From contig JAGBOC010000019.1 in NCBI GenBank assembly GCA_017634065.1, positions 1 to 64,000 of the forward strand: a stretch of 64,000 nucleotides of DNA, written 5' to 3'. The translations under genes and the position numbers were made by a program. Of this stretch, positions 51,311 to 61,591 are shown in pieces (position 1 is the stretch's first letter; every line of letters begins with the position of its first letter). This DNA comes from Lachnospiraceae bacterium. GTDB taxonomy: Bacteria > Bacillota > Clostridia > Lachnospirales > Lachnospiraceae. The notes under the pieces were generated by a model. That model saw only the letters and a program-made list of their open reading frames with translations, was not told the DNA's origin and searched no databases.

Positions 51311-52086
51311 TGGTTATTTATTGTGGAAAATCAAATAACAATCCTTATTATATAAAAGAGGCTGATTTGAATATCAAATCTATACAAGAACTCGCATATT
51401 TTATATACAACTATGCAATATTAATATCCAATAGCTTTATTACTAAAAATCTTATCTTGTATATTGATAGCTCTCTAAAACTGCCTCGCCTTGCAAGTGA
51501 CTTAAATGAAATGTTTAATAAGAAAGCAAACCTTACAGATATATTGACTCATATTTTAGCCAATTCAAATTTCTATAATGATGAAGAGATAAGCCAGTTT
51601 AGAATGAAACTTTTGAAACTTTTATCTCTACCTGAAGAAGAATATATATTGAGAGCTGGAGATAAATTATTTCAATTAAAGAAATATGAGAAGGCAATAT
51701 CACAGTATTCAAAGATTTCAAAAAAGAATGATCTTGCTCTACTTAGACTTGCTTTCTCTTATGCGAAATTACAATTCTATGAAAATGCAGCAAATTATCT
51801 GGGAGAATTATATAGAAGGACGAGAAGTCTTGACATACTTAAAGAAGCATACTTTTGCTTTAAACTAAATGGTACCGTAGATAGAATATATGAGTTTGAT
51901 GAGCATATAAATGAATCATTACTTGCCGATTGGGAGTATGATATTGTCAGCAGGATAATCAAGGTTAGAAAAAGCGATGAGATGAAAGAGTTTGAAGACA
52001 TATTTCTTATGGGTTCAAGTTATATAAAAGAAAGTGTCTCATCACTTATAAAAATATGGAAGGAAAAATACAGGTTTGTTGATTAA
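51310..52086 (+). CDS. TPR-like protein of the DUF5717 operon
   Basis: This 258-residue protein starts with GTG inside the preceding TAG (TAGTG). The first 95 residues are mixed alpha/beta. From about residue 110 there are short helical repeats of TPR type (AGDKLFQLKKYEKAISQYSKI, LLRLAFSYAKLQFYENAANYLGELYRR). TPR domains bind partner proteins, so this may tie the actin-like and helical proteins together. It has no signal peptide. It ends two bases before valS. Confidence 0.6.
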   Translation: MVIYCGKSNNNPYYIKEADLNIKSIQELAYFIYNYAILISNSFITKNLILYIDSSLKLPRLASDLNEMFNKKANLTDILTHILANSNFYNDEEISQFRMKLLKLLSLPEEEYILRAGDKLFQLKKYEKAISQYSKISKKNDLALLRLAFSYAKLQFYENAANYLGELYRRTRSLDILKEAYFCFKLNGTVDRIYEFDEHINESLLADWEYDIVSRIIKVRKSDEMKEFEDIFLMGSSYIKESVSSLIKIWKEKYRFVD

Positions 52087-52088
52087 TT

Positions 52089-54746
52089 ATGAAAGAGTTA
52101 GAGAAAAACTACAGTCCTAAAGATATAGAGGATAGGATTTATAAAAAATGGATGGATGCTAAAGCATTTGAAGCAAATCCAAATCCAAATAAAAAGCCAT
52201 ACACTATTATTATGCCACCGCCAAATATTACTGGGAAACTTCACATGGGTCATGCTCTTGATATTAGTTTACAAGATACTTTAATTAGATATAAGAGAAT
52301 GAAAGGCTTTGAGGCTTTGTGGCAACCTGGAACTGACCATGCCGCTATATCTACTGAAGTTAAAGTAGTAGATAAACTTAAAGCTGAAGGAAAGGACAAA
52401 AGGACACTTGGAAGAGAAGGCTTTATGAAGGAAGCCTGGGCGTGGAAAGAGAAGTACGAGTCTAATATTATTGAGCAACAAAAAAAGATGGGGGCTAGTT
52501 GCGACTGGAGTAAATTAAGATTTACTATGGATGAAGGCTGTAGCAATGCAGTCCTAAAAACTTTTAAAGAATTATATGATAAGGGTTTAATATATAAAGG
52601 AAAAAGAATTATAAATTGGTGTCCTGTTTGTCATACAACTATTTCTGATGCAGAAGTTAATTATGAGGAGCAAGAGGGAGCACTTTATCACATAAGATAT
52701 TATTTTGAAGATAAGAATGTCACTATAAATGGCAAAAATTATATTGTAGTTGCAACAACAAGACCAGAGACAATGCTTGGAGATACAGCTGTAGCAGTCA
52801 ATCCAAATGATGAAAGATATAAAGATATTGTAGGAAAGTTTTTGATACTTCCACTTGTTGGAAGAAGACTTGAGATAATTGCAGATGAGTATGTAGATAT
52901 GGAGTTTGGAACAGGATTTGTAAAAATGACTCCTTGCCACGACCCTAACGATTTTGAAGTAGGACATAGACATAATCTTGAACAAATACAAATACTTGAT
53001 GACGATGCAAAAATAACTTTTAGCGGTAGCAAATATGATGGAATGGATAGAGTTGAGTGCAGAAAAGTTATAGTAGAAGACTTAAAAGAGAATGGATTTG
53101 TAGAAAAGATAGAAGCATATAAGCATAATGTAGGCACACACGATAGATGCCATACTAATATAGAGCCAATGGTGAAAGACCAATGGTTCGTAAAGATGGA
53201 GCCACTTGCTAAACCTGCGATAGATGCATTAAAAAAAGGTGATCTAAAGTTTGTACCAACTAATTTTGAAAATACTTATTTGCACTGGCTTGAAAATATA
53301 AAAGATTGGTGTATATCAAGACAGATTTGGTGGGGACATCGTATACCAGTTTACTACTGCGATGACTGTGGTAAGATGACAGTGTCTGATAAAGAAGTTC
53401 ACGAATGTTCTCATTGCAATAGCAAAAACATTCACCAAGATGAAGATACACTTGATACATGGTTTTCATCTGCCCTTTGGCCTTTCTCTACACTTGGTTG
53501 GCCAAATGTTGATGATGAAAAATACAAATATTTCTATCCAACAAATGTTTTAGTAACAGGTTATGATATTATTTTCTTCTGGGTTATCCGTATGGTATTT
53601 TCTGGCATAGAGCAGACAGGTAAATGTCCTTTTGATGAGGTATTGATACATGGTATAGTTAGAGATAATTTAGGCAGAAAGATGAGTAAGTCACTTGGAA
53701 ATGGAATTGACCCTCTTGATATCATAAATAATTATGGTGCAGATGCATTAAGACTTGCTCTCCTTACAGGAAATGCTCCTGGAAGTGATATGAGATTTTA
53801 TGAGTCAAGAGTTGAATCAGCAAGAAACTTCTTAAATAAAGTTTGGAATGCGACAAGATTTATAATGATGAATGATACAAATGATACTTTTGATGTGAAT
53901 AAAATATCAGAAGTTTGCTTTGAAAGATTAGAAGATAAATGGATAGTATCAAAACTCAACAATACTATAAAAGAAGTGACAAACAATATTGAGAAGTATG
54001 AACTTGGAATTGCTCTTGAAAAGATTCAGAAGTTTATATGGGAAGAGTTCTGTGATTGGTTTATAGAGTTTAAAAAGAATATTTTATATTCAGGCGACAA
54101 TAAAGAAAAATCAAATGCAATAACTGTTTTAAAGTTTGTATTATATAACAGTCTTAAATTATTGCATCCATTCTGTCCTTTTGTTACTGAAGAAATATTT
54201 GATAATTTATTTGGAAATGAATTACTTATAAAGTCTTCATTCCCTGAATACAGTGAGAAATTAGAGTTTTCTAAAGAAGAAACTTCACTTGAATATGTAA
54301 AGGAAGTTATAACATCTATAAGAAATCAAAGAGCAGAACTTAATGTGAAAAAAGAGAGAAAGCCTGAAATTATAATACTTACAAGTGATGACAGAATTAA
54401 AGATATGTATGTACTATGTAAAGACTATATTCTCACTCTTGCACAAGTAAAAAATATAAGCTTTATGGAAAAAATAGATAATGCTGATAAATACATCACA
54501 CTTACTTTTGATAAATCAACTATCTATATACCTTTTGAAGAACTTGTAGATGTTGAGAAAGAAAAATTGAGAATCAAATCAGAAATTGATAGAGTTTCAT
54601 CTGAAATAGTTAGAGCAAAGGGAATGTTATCAAATGAGAGATTCGTTAGTAAGGCACCAAAAGAAAAAGTAGATTTAGAAAAAGAGAAACTGCAAAAGTA
54701 CGAATTGATGCTAAAAGATCTAGAAAGTACTTTGGAGAGATTATAA
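52089..54746 (+). CDS. valS: Valyl-tRNA synthetase
   Basis: This 885-residue class I synthetase charges tRNA-Val. It has PPPNITGKLHMGHAL (HMGH at 52-55), the CP1 editing domain with TTRPETMLGDTAVAVNP, the KMSKS motif at 531-535, a helical anticodon domain and the C-terminal coiled-coil arm (EKLRIKSEIDRVSSEIVRAKGML). It is close to B. subtilis ValS in length. No T-box leader is present because only two bases separate it from the gene before. Confidence 0.97.
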   Translation: MKELEKNYSPKDIEDRIYKKWMDAKAFEANPNPNKKPYTIIMPPPNITGKLHMGHALDISLQDTLIRYKRMKGFEALWQPGTDHAAISTEVKVVDKLKAEGKDKRTLGREGFMKEAWAWKEKYESNIIEQQKKMGASCDWSKLRFTMDEGCSNAVLKTFKELYDKGLIYKGKRIINWCPVCHTTISDAEVNYEEQEGALYHIRYYFEDKNVTINGKNYIVVATTRPETMLGDTAVAVNPNDERYKDIVGKFLILPLVGRRLEIIADEYVDMEFGTGFVKMTPCHDPNDFEVGHRHNLEQIQILDDDAKITFSGSKYDGMDRVECRKVIVEDLKENGFVEKIEAYKHNVGTHDRCHTNIEPMVKDQWFVKMEPLAKPAIDALKKGDLKFVPTNFENTYLHWLENIKDWCISRQIWWGHRIPVYYCDDCGKMTVSDKEVHECSHCNSKNIHQDEDTLDTWFSSALWPFSTLGWPNVDDEKYKYFYPTNVLVTGYDIIFFWVIRMVFSGIEQTGKCPFDEVLIHGIVRDNLGRKMSKSLGNGIDPLDIINNYGADALRLALLTGNAPGSDMRFYESRVESARNFLNKVWNATRFIMMNDTNDTFDVNKISEVCFERLEDKWIVSKLNNTIKEVTNNIEKYELGIALEKIQKFIWEEFCDWFIEFKKNILYSGDNKEKSNAITVLKFVLYNSLKLLHPFCPFVTEEIFDNLFGNELLIKSSFPEYSEKLEFSKEETSLEYVKEVITSIRNQRAELNVKKERKPEIIILTSDDRIKDMYVLCKDYILTLAQVKNISFMEKIDNADKYITLTFDKSTIYIPFEELVDVEKEKLRIKSEIDRVSSEIVRAKGMLSNERFVSKAPKEKVDLEKEKLQKYELMLKDLESTLERL

Positions 54747-54747
54747 T

Positions 54748-56772
54748 ATGTCGAAAAGTTTAGTAATTGTCGAGTCACCTGCAAAGGTAAAAACAATTTC
54801 AAAGTTTTTGGGTAAAGATTATGTGATAGAAGCAAGTATGGGACATCTCATTGATTTGCCTAAAAGCTCTATTGGCGTAGATGTTGATAATGATTTTGAC
54901 ATCAAGTATATAACCATAAGAGGTAAAGGACACCTTTTAAGTAATTTAAGAAAGAAGGCAAAGCAATCAGATGTTATTTATCTCGCAACTGACCCTGACC
55001 GCGAAGGTGAGACTATAAGTTGGCATCTAAAAAATGCTTTTGAATTACCAAGCAATAAAGAGATACATAGAATTACATTTAATGAGATAACAAAGAATGC
55101 TGTAACAAGTGCTATAAATAAACCTCGTGACATAGATATGAATCTTGTAAATAGCCAACAGGCAAGAAGAGCGATTGATAGGATAGTTGGTTATAAGATA
55201 AGCCCTATTTTGTGGGAAAAAGTAAAAAATAAATTGTCAGCAGGAAGAGTTCAAAGTGTAGCACTGAGGTTGATTTGTGAAAGAGAAGAAGAGATAAATA
55301 AGTTTATCCCAGATGAGTATTGGACATTAAATGCGATACTTAAAGTGGATAAAAATCTAACTGTTGAAGTAAACTTTTATGGCAAAGATGGAAAGAAAAT
55401 TGATTTAAAAGATGAAAAGAGTGTCGATGAAGTTATAACAACAATAGGTAGTAACAAGTTTAAGATTGTAAATGTAAAAAAATCAAAACGTGAGAAAAAG
55501 CCACCACTTCCATTTACAACTTCGACTATGCAACAAGAAGCTGGTAAGATACTCAATTTCCCTATATCAAAAACGATGAGTGTAGCGCAGAAGCTTTATG
55601 AAGGTATAGACCTCCCAGGTAGAGGTACAACTGCACTTATCACATATTTGAGAACAGATTCTGTGAGAATTGCTGATGAAGCAATAGCTGCTTGTAAAAA
55701 TTACATTGAGCAAAATTATGGTGCTGCCTATGCTTCAGATGAAGTTCCTCAAGATAAAGAGAAGAATAACAAAGTTCAAGATGCTCACGAAGCTATAAGA
55801 CCAACATATATTGATTTAGCTCCTGCTGACATCAAAGATTCATTAAGTAAAGATGAGTATAGATTGTATTCACTTATATGGAGAAGATTTATTGCTTGTA
55901 GAATGAAGAGTGCCATTTATGATACAGAAAGAGTGACATTTGATGCAAACACCTATACTTTCACAGCCAATTCTTCTAAAGTCGCATTCCCAGGTTATCT
56001 TACGATGTATAAGAGTTTGGAAGATGAAGAAGATAAGGCATCAAAGTTACCTGATTTCAATGTAGGTGATGAGTTAGAACTTGAAAAGTTTGATAAGGAG
56101 CAACATTTTACGCAGCCACCTGCTCATTTCACTGAAAGTTCTCTGGTTAAACTATTGGAAGAAAATGGAATTGGAAGACCATCAACTTATGCACCAACGA
56201 TAAATACATTGCTAAAAAGAAGATATGTGACGAAAGAAAAAAAGAATCTATTTGTGACAGAACTGGGGTTAGCAGTAAATAGTATAATGGTAAAAGCATT
56301 TAAAGATATCGTTGATGAAAAGTTTACTGCCAATATGGAAAAGCAACTTGATGAAGTTGAAAGTGGAAATGTAGAATGGAAGGATGTACTTCGCGAGTTC
56401 TATCCAAAACTTAAAGTAGAACTTGAAAATGCAGAAAATAATTTAGAAAAGATAAGTATAAAAGAAGAAGTAACTGATGAAAAATGTGAGAAATGTGGTG
56501 CAAATCTTATAGTCAAGTATGGACCTTATGGCAAGTTTCTTGCTTGTCCTAACTTCCCAGAGTGCAGATTTACTAAATCATATTTTGAGCATACAGGAAT
56601 TAGATGTCCAGAGTGTAAGGAACATGAGATTTATAAACTTCGTACAAAACGTGGCAGGATATTCTATGGTTGTTCAAGCCCAGACTGTAATTATATGGCT
56701 TGGCAATTACCAAAGGATGCAGAAGTAATTCCGGAATTAAGTAAATATGTTGAAACAGATAAAAAAGATTAG
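54748..56772 (+). CDS. topA: DNA topoisomerase I
   Basis: This 674-residue type IA enzyme relaxes negative supercoils. The Toprim domain begins [15 protein letters not shown] and carries DPDRE (82-86). The active tyrosine is Y300 in [12 protein letters not shown]. The C-terminus has two zinc-ribbon units with four cysteines each (CEKCGANL...CPNFPEC and CPECKEHE...CSSPDC). It starts one base after valS. Confidence 0.97.
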   Translation: MSKSLVIVESPAKVKTISKFLGKDYVIEASMGHLIDLPKSSIGVDVDNDFDIKYITIRGKGHLLSNLRKKAKQSDVIYLATDPDREGETISWHLKNAFELPSNKEIHRITFNEITKNAVTSAINKPRDIDMNLVNSQQARRAIDRIVGYKISPILWEKVKNKLSAGRVQSVALRLICEREEEINKFIPDEYWTLNAILKVDKNLTVEVNFYGKDGKKIDLKDEKSVDEVITTIGSNKFKIVNVKKSKREKKPPLPFTTSTMQQEAGKILNFPISKTMSVAQKLYEGIDLPGRGTTALITYLRTDSVRIADEAIAACKNYIEQNYGAAYASDEVPQDKEKNNKVQDAHEAIRPTYIDLAPADIKDSLSKDEYRLYSLIWRRFIACRMKSAIYDTERVTFDANTYTFTANSSKVAFPGYLTMYKSLEDEEDKASKLPDFNVGDELELEKFDKEQHFTQPPAHFTESSLVKLLEENGIGRPSTYAPTINTLLKRRYVTKEKKNLFVTELGLAVNSIMVKAFKDIVDEKFTANMEKQLDEVESGNVEWKDVLREFYPKLKVELENAENNLEKISIKEEVTDEKCEKCGANLIVKYGPYGKFLACPNFPECRFTKSYFEHTGIRCPECKEHEIYKLRTKRGRIFYGCSSPDCNYMAWQLPKDAEVIPELSKYVETDKKD

Positions 56773-56789
56773 TTAGAAGTGGAGGGCTT

Positions 56790-58442
56790 ATGTCAGTAAA
56801 GTACATTTTTGTTACAGGTGGTGTAGTATCAGGACTTGGTAAAGGAATAACTGCTTCAAGTTTGGGTCGCCTTTTGAAGGCAAGAGGTTACAAAGTTACA
56901 ATGCAAAAGTTTGATCCATACTTAAATGTCGATCCAGGAACAATGAATCCTATCCAACATGGAGAGGTATTTGTAACTGATGATGGTGCAGAAACAGATC
57001 TAGACCTTGGACATTATGAAAGATTTATTGATGAGAGTTTGACTAAAAATTCGACAGTAACTAGTGGAAAGATCTACTGGTCTGTTTTGAATAAAGAGAG
57101 AAAAGGTGATTATGGCGGTGGAACCGTGCAATTCATTCCACACGTGACAAATGAGATAAAATCAAGATTTTATAAAAGTGCAGAATCTCTTCGAAATGCT
57201 GGTAAAGGTAAAAAAGATGATAAAGATATAGAGATAGCAATCATAGAAGTAGGCGGAACGGTTGGAGATATAGAGTCACAACCATTCATTGAAACTATAA
57301 GACAGTTCAAGCATGAACTGGGAAATAATAATGTCATTTTAGTGCATGTAGTATTAATCCCTTATATAAAAGCATCTGAAGAACTTAAAACAAAGCCAAC
57401 ACAGCAATCAGTAAAGACTTTACAAGGGATGGGAATACAGCCAGATATTTTGGTATGTAGATCTGAACATCCAGTTGATGCAAGTGTGATATCAAAAATA
57501 TCACTATTTTGCAATCTTGATCCAAGTTGTGTAGTTGTAAATCCTGATGTTGATATTTTATATGAAGTTCCTATAGTGATGGAAAAGCAAGGACTTGCTA
57601 AAGCGGCAAGTAAATGTCTTGGCTTAAAAGATAAGGAGCCAAATCTCACTGAATGGAAAAAAATGATTGAGAACATGAAGAATCCAACAAAGGAAATAAA
57701 CATAGCTCTTGTTGGAAAATATGTAGCACTTCATGATGCATATCTATCAGTTGTGGAAGCTCTAAAAGCAGCTGGTGGAAGTAATAGAGCGAAGGTAAAC
57801 ATTACTTGGATTGATTCAGAGTTAATAAAGAAATCAAATGTCTCAAAATATTTAAAAGGTGCAAATGGAATCATTATCCCAGGTGGCTTTGGTCACAGGG
57901 GTGTAGAAGGTATGATACTTGCAGCAGAATATGCAAGAACTAAAAAGATTCCTTATCTTGGTATTTGCCTAGGTATGCAAGTGGCAATTATAGAGTTTGC
58001 AAGAAATGTGTTAGGACTTAAAGATGCTGACTCTGCAGAGTTTAATCTTGAGACAAAAAATCCAGTCATTCATTTACTTCCAGAGCAAATTGGTGTAGAG
58101 GATCTTGGAGGAACACTTCGACTTGGAAGTTACCCTTGCAAACTTGATAAGAGTTCAAAATGTTATAAACTTTTTGGAAAAGAAGAAATAAATGAGAGAC
58201 ATCGTCATAGATATGAAGTTAATAATGATTACAGAGAAGAATACAAAAAGAATGGTATGGTTTTAGCAGGATTATCACCAAATGAAAAAATAGTTGAGAT
58301 GATAGAAGTGACAAAACATCCGTTCTATGTAGCAACTCAAAGTCATCCAGAATTAAAGAGTAGACCAAATAGACCACATCCACTTTTCAACGGATTTGTT
58401 AACGCAGCTATTGATACATTATCAAATAAGAAGAAGAAATAA
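56790..58442 (+). CDS. pyrG: CTP synthase
   Basis: This 550-residue enzyme converts UTP to CTP with glutamine as nitrogen donor. The N-terminal synthase domain has [17 protein letters not shown] and the [17 protein letters not shown] segment. The glutamine amidotransferase domain has the nucleophile C393 in LGICLGMQ and a late [10 protein letters not shown] with the catalytic His-Glu pair. GGAGGG is about six bases before the ATG. No attenuator of the Bacillus pyrG type is visible. Confidence 0.98.
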   Translation: MSVKYIFVTGGVVSGLGKGITASSLGRLLKARGYKVTMQKFDPYLNVDPGTMNPIQHGEVFVTDDGAETDLDLGHYERFIDESLTKNSTVTSGKIYWSVLNKERKGDYGGGTVQFIPHVTNEIKSRFYKSAESLRNAGKGKKDDKDIEIAIIEVGGTVGDIESQPFIETIRQFKHELGNNNVILVHVVLIPYIKASEELKTKPTQQSVKTLQGMGIQPDILVCRSEHPVDASVISKISLFCNLDPSCVVVNPDVDILYEVPIVMEKQGLAKAASKCLGLKDKEPNLTEWKKMIENMKNPTKEINIALVGKYVALHDAYLSVVEALKAAGGSNRAKVNITWIDSELIKKSNVSKYLKGANGIIIPGGFGHRGVEGMILAAEYARTKKIPYLGICLGMQVAIIEFARNVLGLKDADSAEFNLETKNPVIHLLPEQIGVEDLGGTLRLGSYPCKLDKSSKCYKLFGKEEINERHRHRYEVNNDYREEYKKNGMVLAGLSPNEKIVEMIEVTKHPFYVATQSHPELKSRPNRPHPLFNGFVNAAIDTLSNKKKK

Positions 58443-58443
58443 A

Positions 58444-59442
58444 ATGGCAAATGTACTTGTTCTCGGGGCAGGAACATGGGGAGCAGTAATAGCTAATTTG
58501 CTATCAAATAATGGACATAAAGTTACCTGCTGGGCGAGAAATAAAAAAACAATAGATTTATTAAATAAGAGTCACAGACATGAGAAATTAGATGATGTCA
58601 TATTTAGTGACAAAGTTTTATTTACAGATGATTTCGATTCTTCTTTTGATACAAAAGATGTGATAATTTATGCAGTACCATCTGTTGCATTTAGAGAGGT
58701 TGTACATAATTCGATGAAACATATAAGTAATGAGTATTTAGTTACTTTGACAAAAGGAATGGAGAATACTACATTACTTACTATGAGTGAAATAATAGAA
58801 GATGAATTAAAAAAAGCGAAGACAAATAATGATAAGATAATAGCTTTGTCAGGTCCTACTCACGCTGAAGAAGTAGGCAAAGGTCTTTCTTCTATGATAG
58901 TGTCGGCAAGTAAAAATATTGATGCATCAAGATATATTCAAGATTTATTTATGAGTGATATCTTTAGAGTTTATACTAATAATGATATAAAGGGTGTGGA
59001 GATATGTGCTGCATTTAAGAATGTTATAGCACTTGCAAGTGGCATCATAACAGGCGTTGGCGAAGGAGATAATTTAAGAGCAGCAACCATTACAAGGGGA
59101 CTTGCGGAAATGATAAGAGTTGGAAATGTATTAGGTTGCAATAAAGATACATTTTATGGACTTGCTGGAGTAGGCGATATGATAGTGACGGCAATGAGTA
59201 CAAATAGCAGAAATTATAATTGTGGTAAATTAATAGGTAAGGGTATGAAACTTGAGGAGGCTATGAAAATAATTGGTATGGCTGTAGAAGGAGTAAACTT
59301 TTTACCACAGGCTATAGAAATTAGAGATAAATATAATTTAGATTTACCTATAACATCAGGCGTATATGAAATAGTATTTAATCATAAGTCTGCAAAAGAC
59401 ATAGTTAATTATCTTATGACAAGAAATAAAAAGGCTGAATGA
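58444..59442 (+). CDS. gpsA: Glycerol-3-phosphate dehydrogenase (NAD(P)+)
   Basis: This 332-residue cytoplasmic enzyme makes sn-glycerol-3-phosphate for phospholipid synthesis. It begins MANVLVLGAGTWGAVIAN with the Rossmann GxGxxG motif and has LSGPTHAEEV and the catalytic KNVIALASGIITG segment, plus the GLAGVGDMIVTAMSTNSRNY signature. The ATG at 58444 is one base after the pyrG stop and follows a weak purine-rich site; an upstream in-frame ATG at 58396 is rejected. Confidence 0.96.
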   Translation: MANVLVLGAGTWGAVIANLLSNNGHKVTCWARNKKTIDLLNKSHRHEKLDDVIFSDKVLFTDDFDSSFDTKDVIIYAVPSVAFREVVHNSMKHISNEYLVTLTKGMENTTLLTMSEIIEDELKKAKTNNDKIIALSGPTHAEEVGKGLSSMIVSASKNIDASRYIQDLFMSDIFRVYTNNDIKGVEICAAFKNVIALASGIITGVGEGDNLRAATITRGLAEMIRVGNVLGCNKDTFYGLAGVGDMIVTAMSTNSRNYNCGKLIGKGMKLEEAMKIIGMAVEGVNFLPQAIEIRDKYNLDLPITSGVYEIVFNHKSAKDIVNYLMTRNKKAE

Positions 59443-59443
59443 T

Positions 59444-61267
59444 ATGGCTATAAAAATATTAGATGCAAAAACCATAAGTAAGATATCAGCTGGAGAAGTG
59501 ATAGAAAATCCAGCAAGTGTAGTAAAAGAATTAGTTGAAAACTCAATAGATGCTGGAGCAAAACACATAGTTGTAGAGATAAATGAAGGTGGAACAAAAA
59601 GTATAAAAGTAACAGATGATGGCTCTGGATTTGACAAATCTGATATGGCACTTGCTTTTTTGCAACATGCGACATCTAAATTAAGCGATATAACTGATCT
59701 AGAAACAATTAACTCATTTGGATTTAGGGGAGAAGCATTATCAAGTATAGCTTCAGTAAGTAAGATTACTCTTGTGAGTAAGAAAAAAGGTAAAGATGCA
59801 TTTGGATATAAGTACTGTATAGACTTCGGAAATAAATCGCAAATTGAAGAAGTCGCTGCTAATCTCGGTACAAGTATTTTAGTAGAGAGCTTATTTGAAA
59901 ATGTCCCAGTTAGAAAAAAGTTTCTCAAAGGATTCAATAAAGAAAATGCACTCGTCGAAGATGTGGTTATAAAGTTTGCTTTAGTGAGAAGTGATATCTC
60001 ATTTGAATTATTTGTAGATGGCAGAAAAAAGTTTTTATCAAGTGGAAATGCAAATCTGAAAGATGTAATTTTTAGTTTATATGGTAGAGAAATTGTAGAT
60101 AATTTAATTGAAATAAACGAAGTATATGATGGAATAACAATAAATGGATATATAGCAAAACCAATAATAGCACGTAATACAAGAAATGATGAAATATATT
60201 TTGTAAATGATAGATATGTAAAAGATAAAATAATTAGTAAAGCGATAGAAGGTGCCTATGAAGGGTATCTGATGCAACATAAGTTCCCACTGGTAGTTTT
60301 AAAGTTTTCAGTGGATAGCAAGAAAGTAGATGTAAATGTTCATCCTAAAAAGATGGAAGTAAGATTCTCAGATGAAGAGCAGATTTTTAATGCAACATAT
60401 AGCACTATAAAAAACACTCTTAAAAATGTAAGTCTAATTCATGAAGAAAAATTGAGCTATGATATATTTAATGACGCCAGTCACGATATAGTTAAAAATG
60501 ATAAAGAAAATGATAATGCGATAAGTGAAGTCTCTTTAAATAAAGTTCAGGAAGTAAAAGATGTAGAGACACTTCCTACAATGTCAGAGACTCCAAGTGT
60601 AAAAATAAAAGAAGGGCTTAATATTCAAAATCTTCATGATAAACTTTTTCATAAGTATGAAGAAAAACCATTTATACAAAAGACTTTAAGTGAAGATCAT
60701 AAATATATAGGACAGATTTTTAATACATACATTTTAGTTGAATTTGATGGTAAGTTATATATTATTGACCAACATGCGGCACACGAAAAGATAAATTATG
60801 AGCGCATCATGAAAATGTATAGAGAAGGTAAGGTGTTAAATCAAAAAGTAATGCCAAGCATAATATGTAAACTTACACCTATACAATATGATGCAGTTAT
60901 GAGAAATATAGATAGCTTTAAGAAAATCGGATATGAGATAGAAGCCTTTGGCGACAATGACATAAAAGTTGATTCAGTACCATATAACTTATTTAATATA
61001 AGTAGTGAAAAAGTGTTGATGGATATGATAGATAGTTTTACTGACATATCAAATAAAGAACAATATGACAGTATAGCAGAAAAGATAGCATCCATCTCAT
61101 GTAAAAAAGCAATAAAAGCTAATGATGTACTTTCAGAAAATGAGGTAAAAGATTTGCTTCGAAGTCTATTTAGTTTAGATAATCCATATAATTGTCCTCA
61201 TGGAAGACCGACAATAATTTCTTTAAGTAAATATGAGTTTGAAAAGAAATTTGGGAGAATAGTATAG
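59444..61267 (+). CDS. mutL: DNA mismatch repair protein MutL
   Basis: This 607-residue protein couples MutS to strand removal. The GHKL ATPase N-terminus has SAGEVIENPASVVKELVENSIDAGA, DDGSGFD and GFRGEALSSI. The C-terminal endonuclease domain is complete: DQHAAHEKINYE (D442-E453) is the metal-binding motif and CPHGRPT the second one, so this MutL should nick DNA itself, as in organisms lacking MutH. It starts one base after gpsA. Confidence 0.96.
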   Translation: MAIKILDAKTISKISAGEVIENPASVVKELVENSIDAGAKHIVVEINEGGTKSIKVTDDGSGFDKSDMALAFLQHATSKLSDITDLETINSFGFRGEALSSIASVSKITLVSKKKGKDAFGYKYCIDFGNKSQIEEVAANLGTSILVESLFENVPVRKKFLKGFNKENALVEDVVIKFALVRSDISFELFVDGRKKFLSSGNANLKDVIFSLYGREIVDNLIEINEVYDGITINGYIAKPIIARNTRNDEIYFVNDRYVKDKIISKAIEGAYEGYLMQHKFPLVVLKFSVDSKKVDVNVHPKKMEVRFSDEEQIFNATYSTIKNTLKNVSLIHEEKLSYDIFNDASHDIVKNDKENDNAISEVSLNKVQEVKDVETLPTMSETPSVKIKEGLNIQNLHDKLFHKYEEKPFIQKTLSEDHKYIGQIFNTYILVEFDGKLYIIDQHAAHEKINYERIMKMYREGKVLNQKVMPSIICKLTPIQYDAVMRNIDSFKKIGYEIEAFGDNDIKVDSVPYNLFNISSEKVLMDMIDSFTDISNKEQYDSIAEKIASISCKKAIKANDVLSENEVKDLLRSLFSLDNPYNCPHGRPTIISLSKYEFEKKFGRIV

Positions 61268-61591
61268 ATGAAAAATGTAGTTTCTAAAGTTTTACTTATA
61301 GTATGTTTAGCATTCCTTTGCTCTTGTAGTAGTGAAGAGAAGAAGCCTTTTGGTGCTGAATCTATCGACTATGATGTAGTTGAAGGGATAAATCAAGATG
61401 GTCCTAACATTGAGAGTGAGCATATGGAAAATAGCCCACCGGTTGGTGACAAGACAACATTTGTTGAAGTGGGACCACCACATATAGAGTTACCTGATAT
61501 AAAAGTTGAACCAACAGCTGATATGGAAGAAGACCCTGATTATGGTGGTATACCTATAGTAACAAAGGAAAATAGAAATAATGGATCTTAA
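61268..61591 (+). CDS. Small acidic lipoprotein of unknown function
   Basis: This 107-residue protein has a signal peptide ending in the lipobox LCSC with the acylated C20. The remainder is acidic and Pro-rich with no clear fold (for example PPVGDKTTFVEVGPPHIELPDI), so it is probably disordered. It lies directly between mutL and pcrA with an 11-base overlap into pcrA, so it is cotranscribed, yet no envelope function is evident. I know of no family for it. Confidence 0.65.
   Translation: MKNVVSKVLLIVCLAFLCSCSSEEKKPFGAESIDYDVVEGINQDGPNIESEHMENSPPVGDKTTFVEVGPPHIELPDIKVEPTADMEEDPDYGGIPIVTKENRNNGS

Noticed and set aside
52087..52088. T-box or other leader before valS
   Set aside because: Only two bases separate valS from the preceding gene.
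56773..56790. Possible pyrG attenuator with GGGCT near the start
   Set aside because: The sequence is only the ribosome site; there is no separate promoter, leader or terminator hairpin before pyrG.
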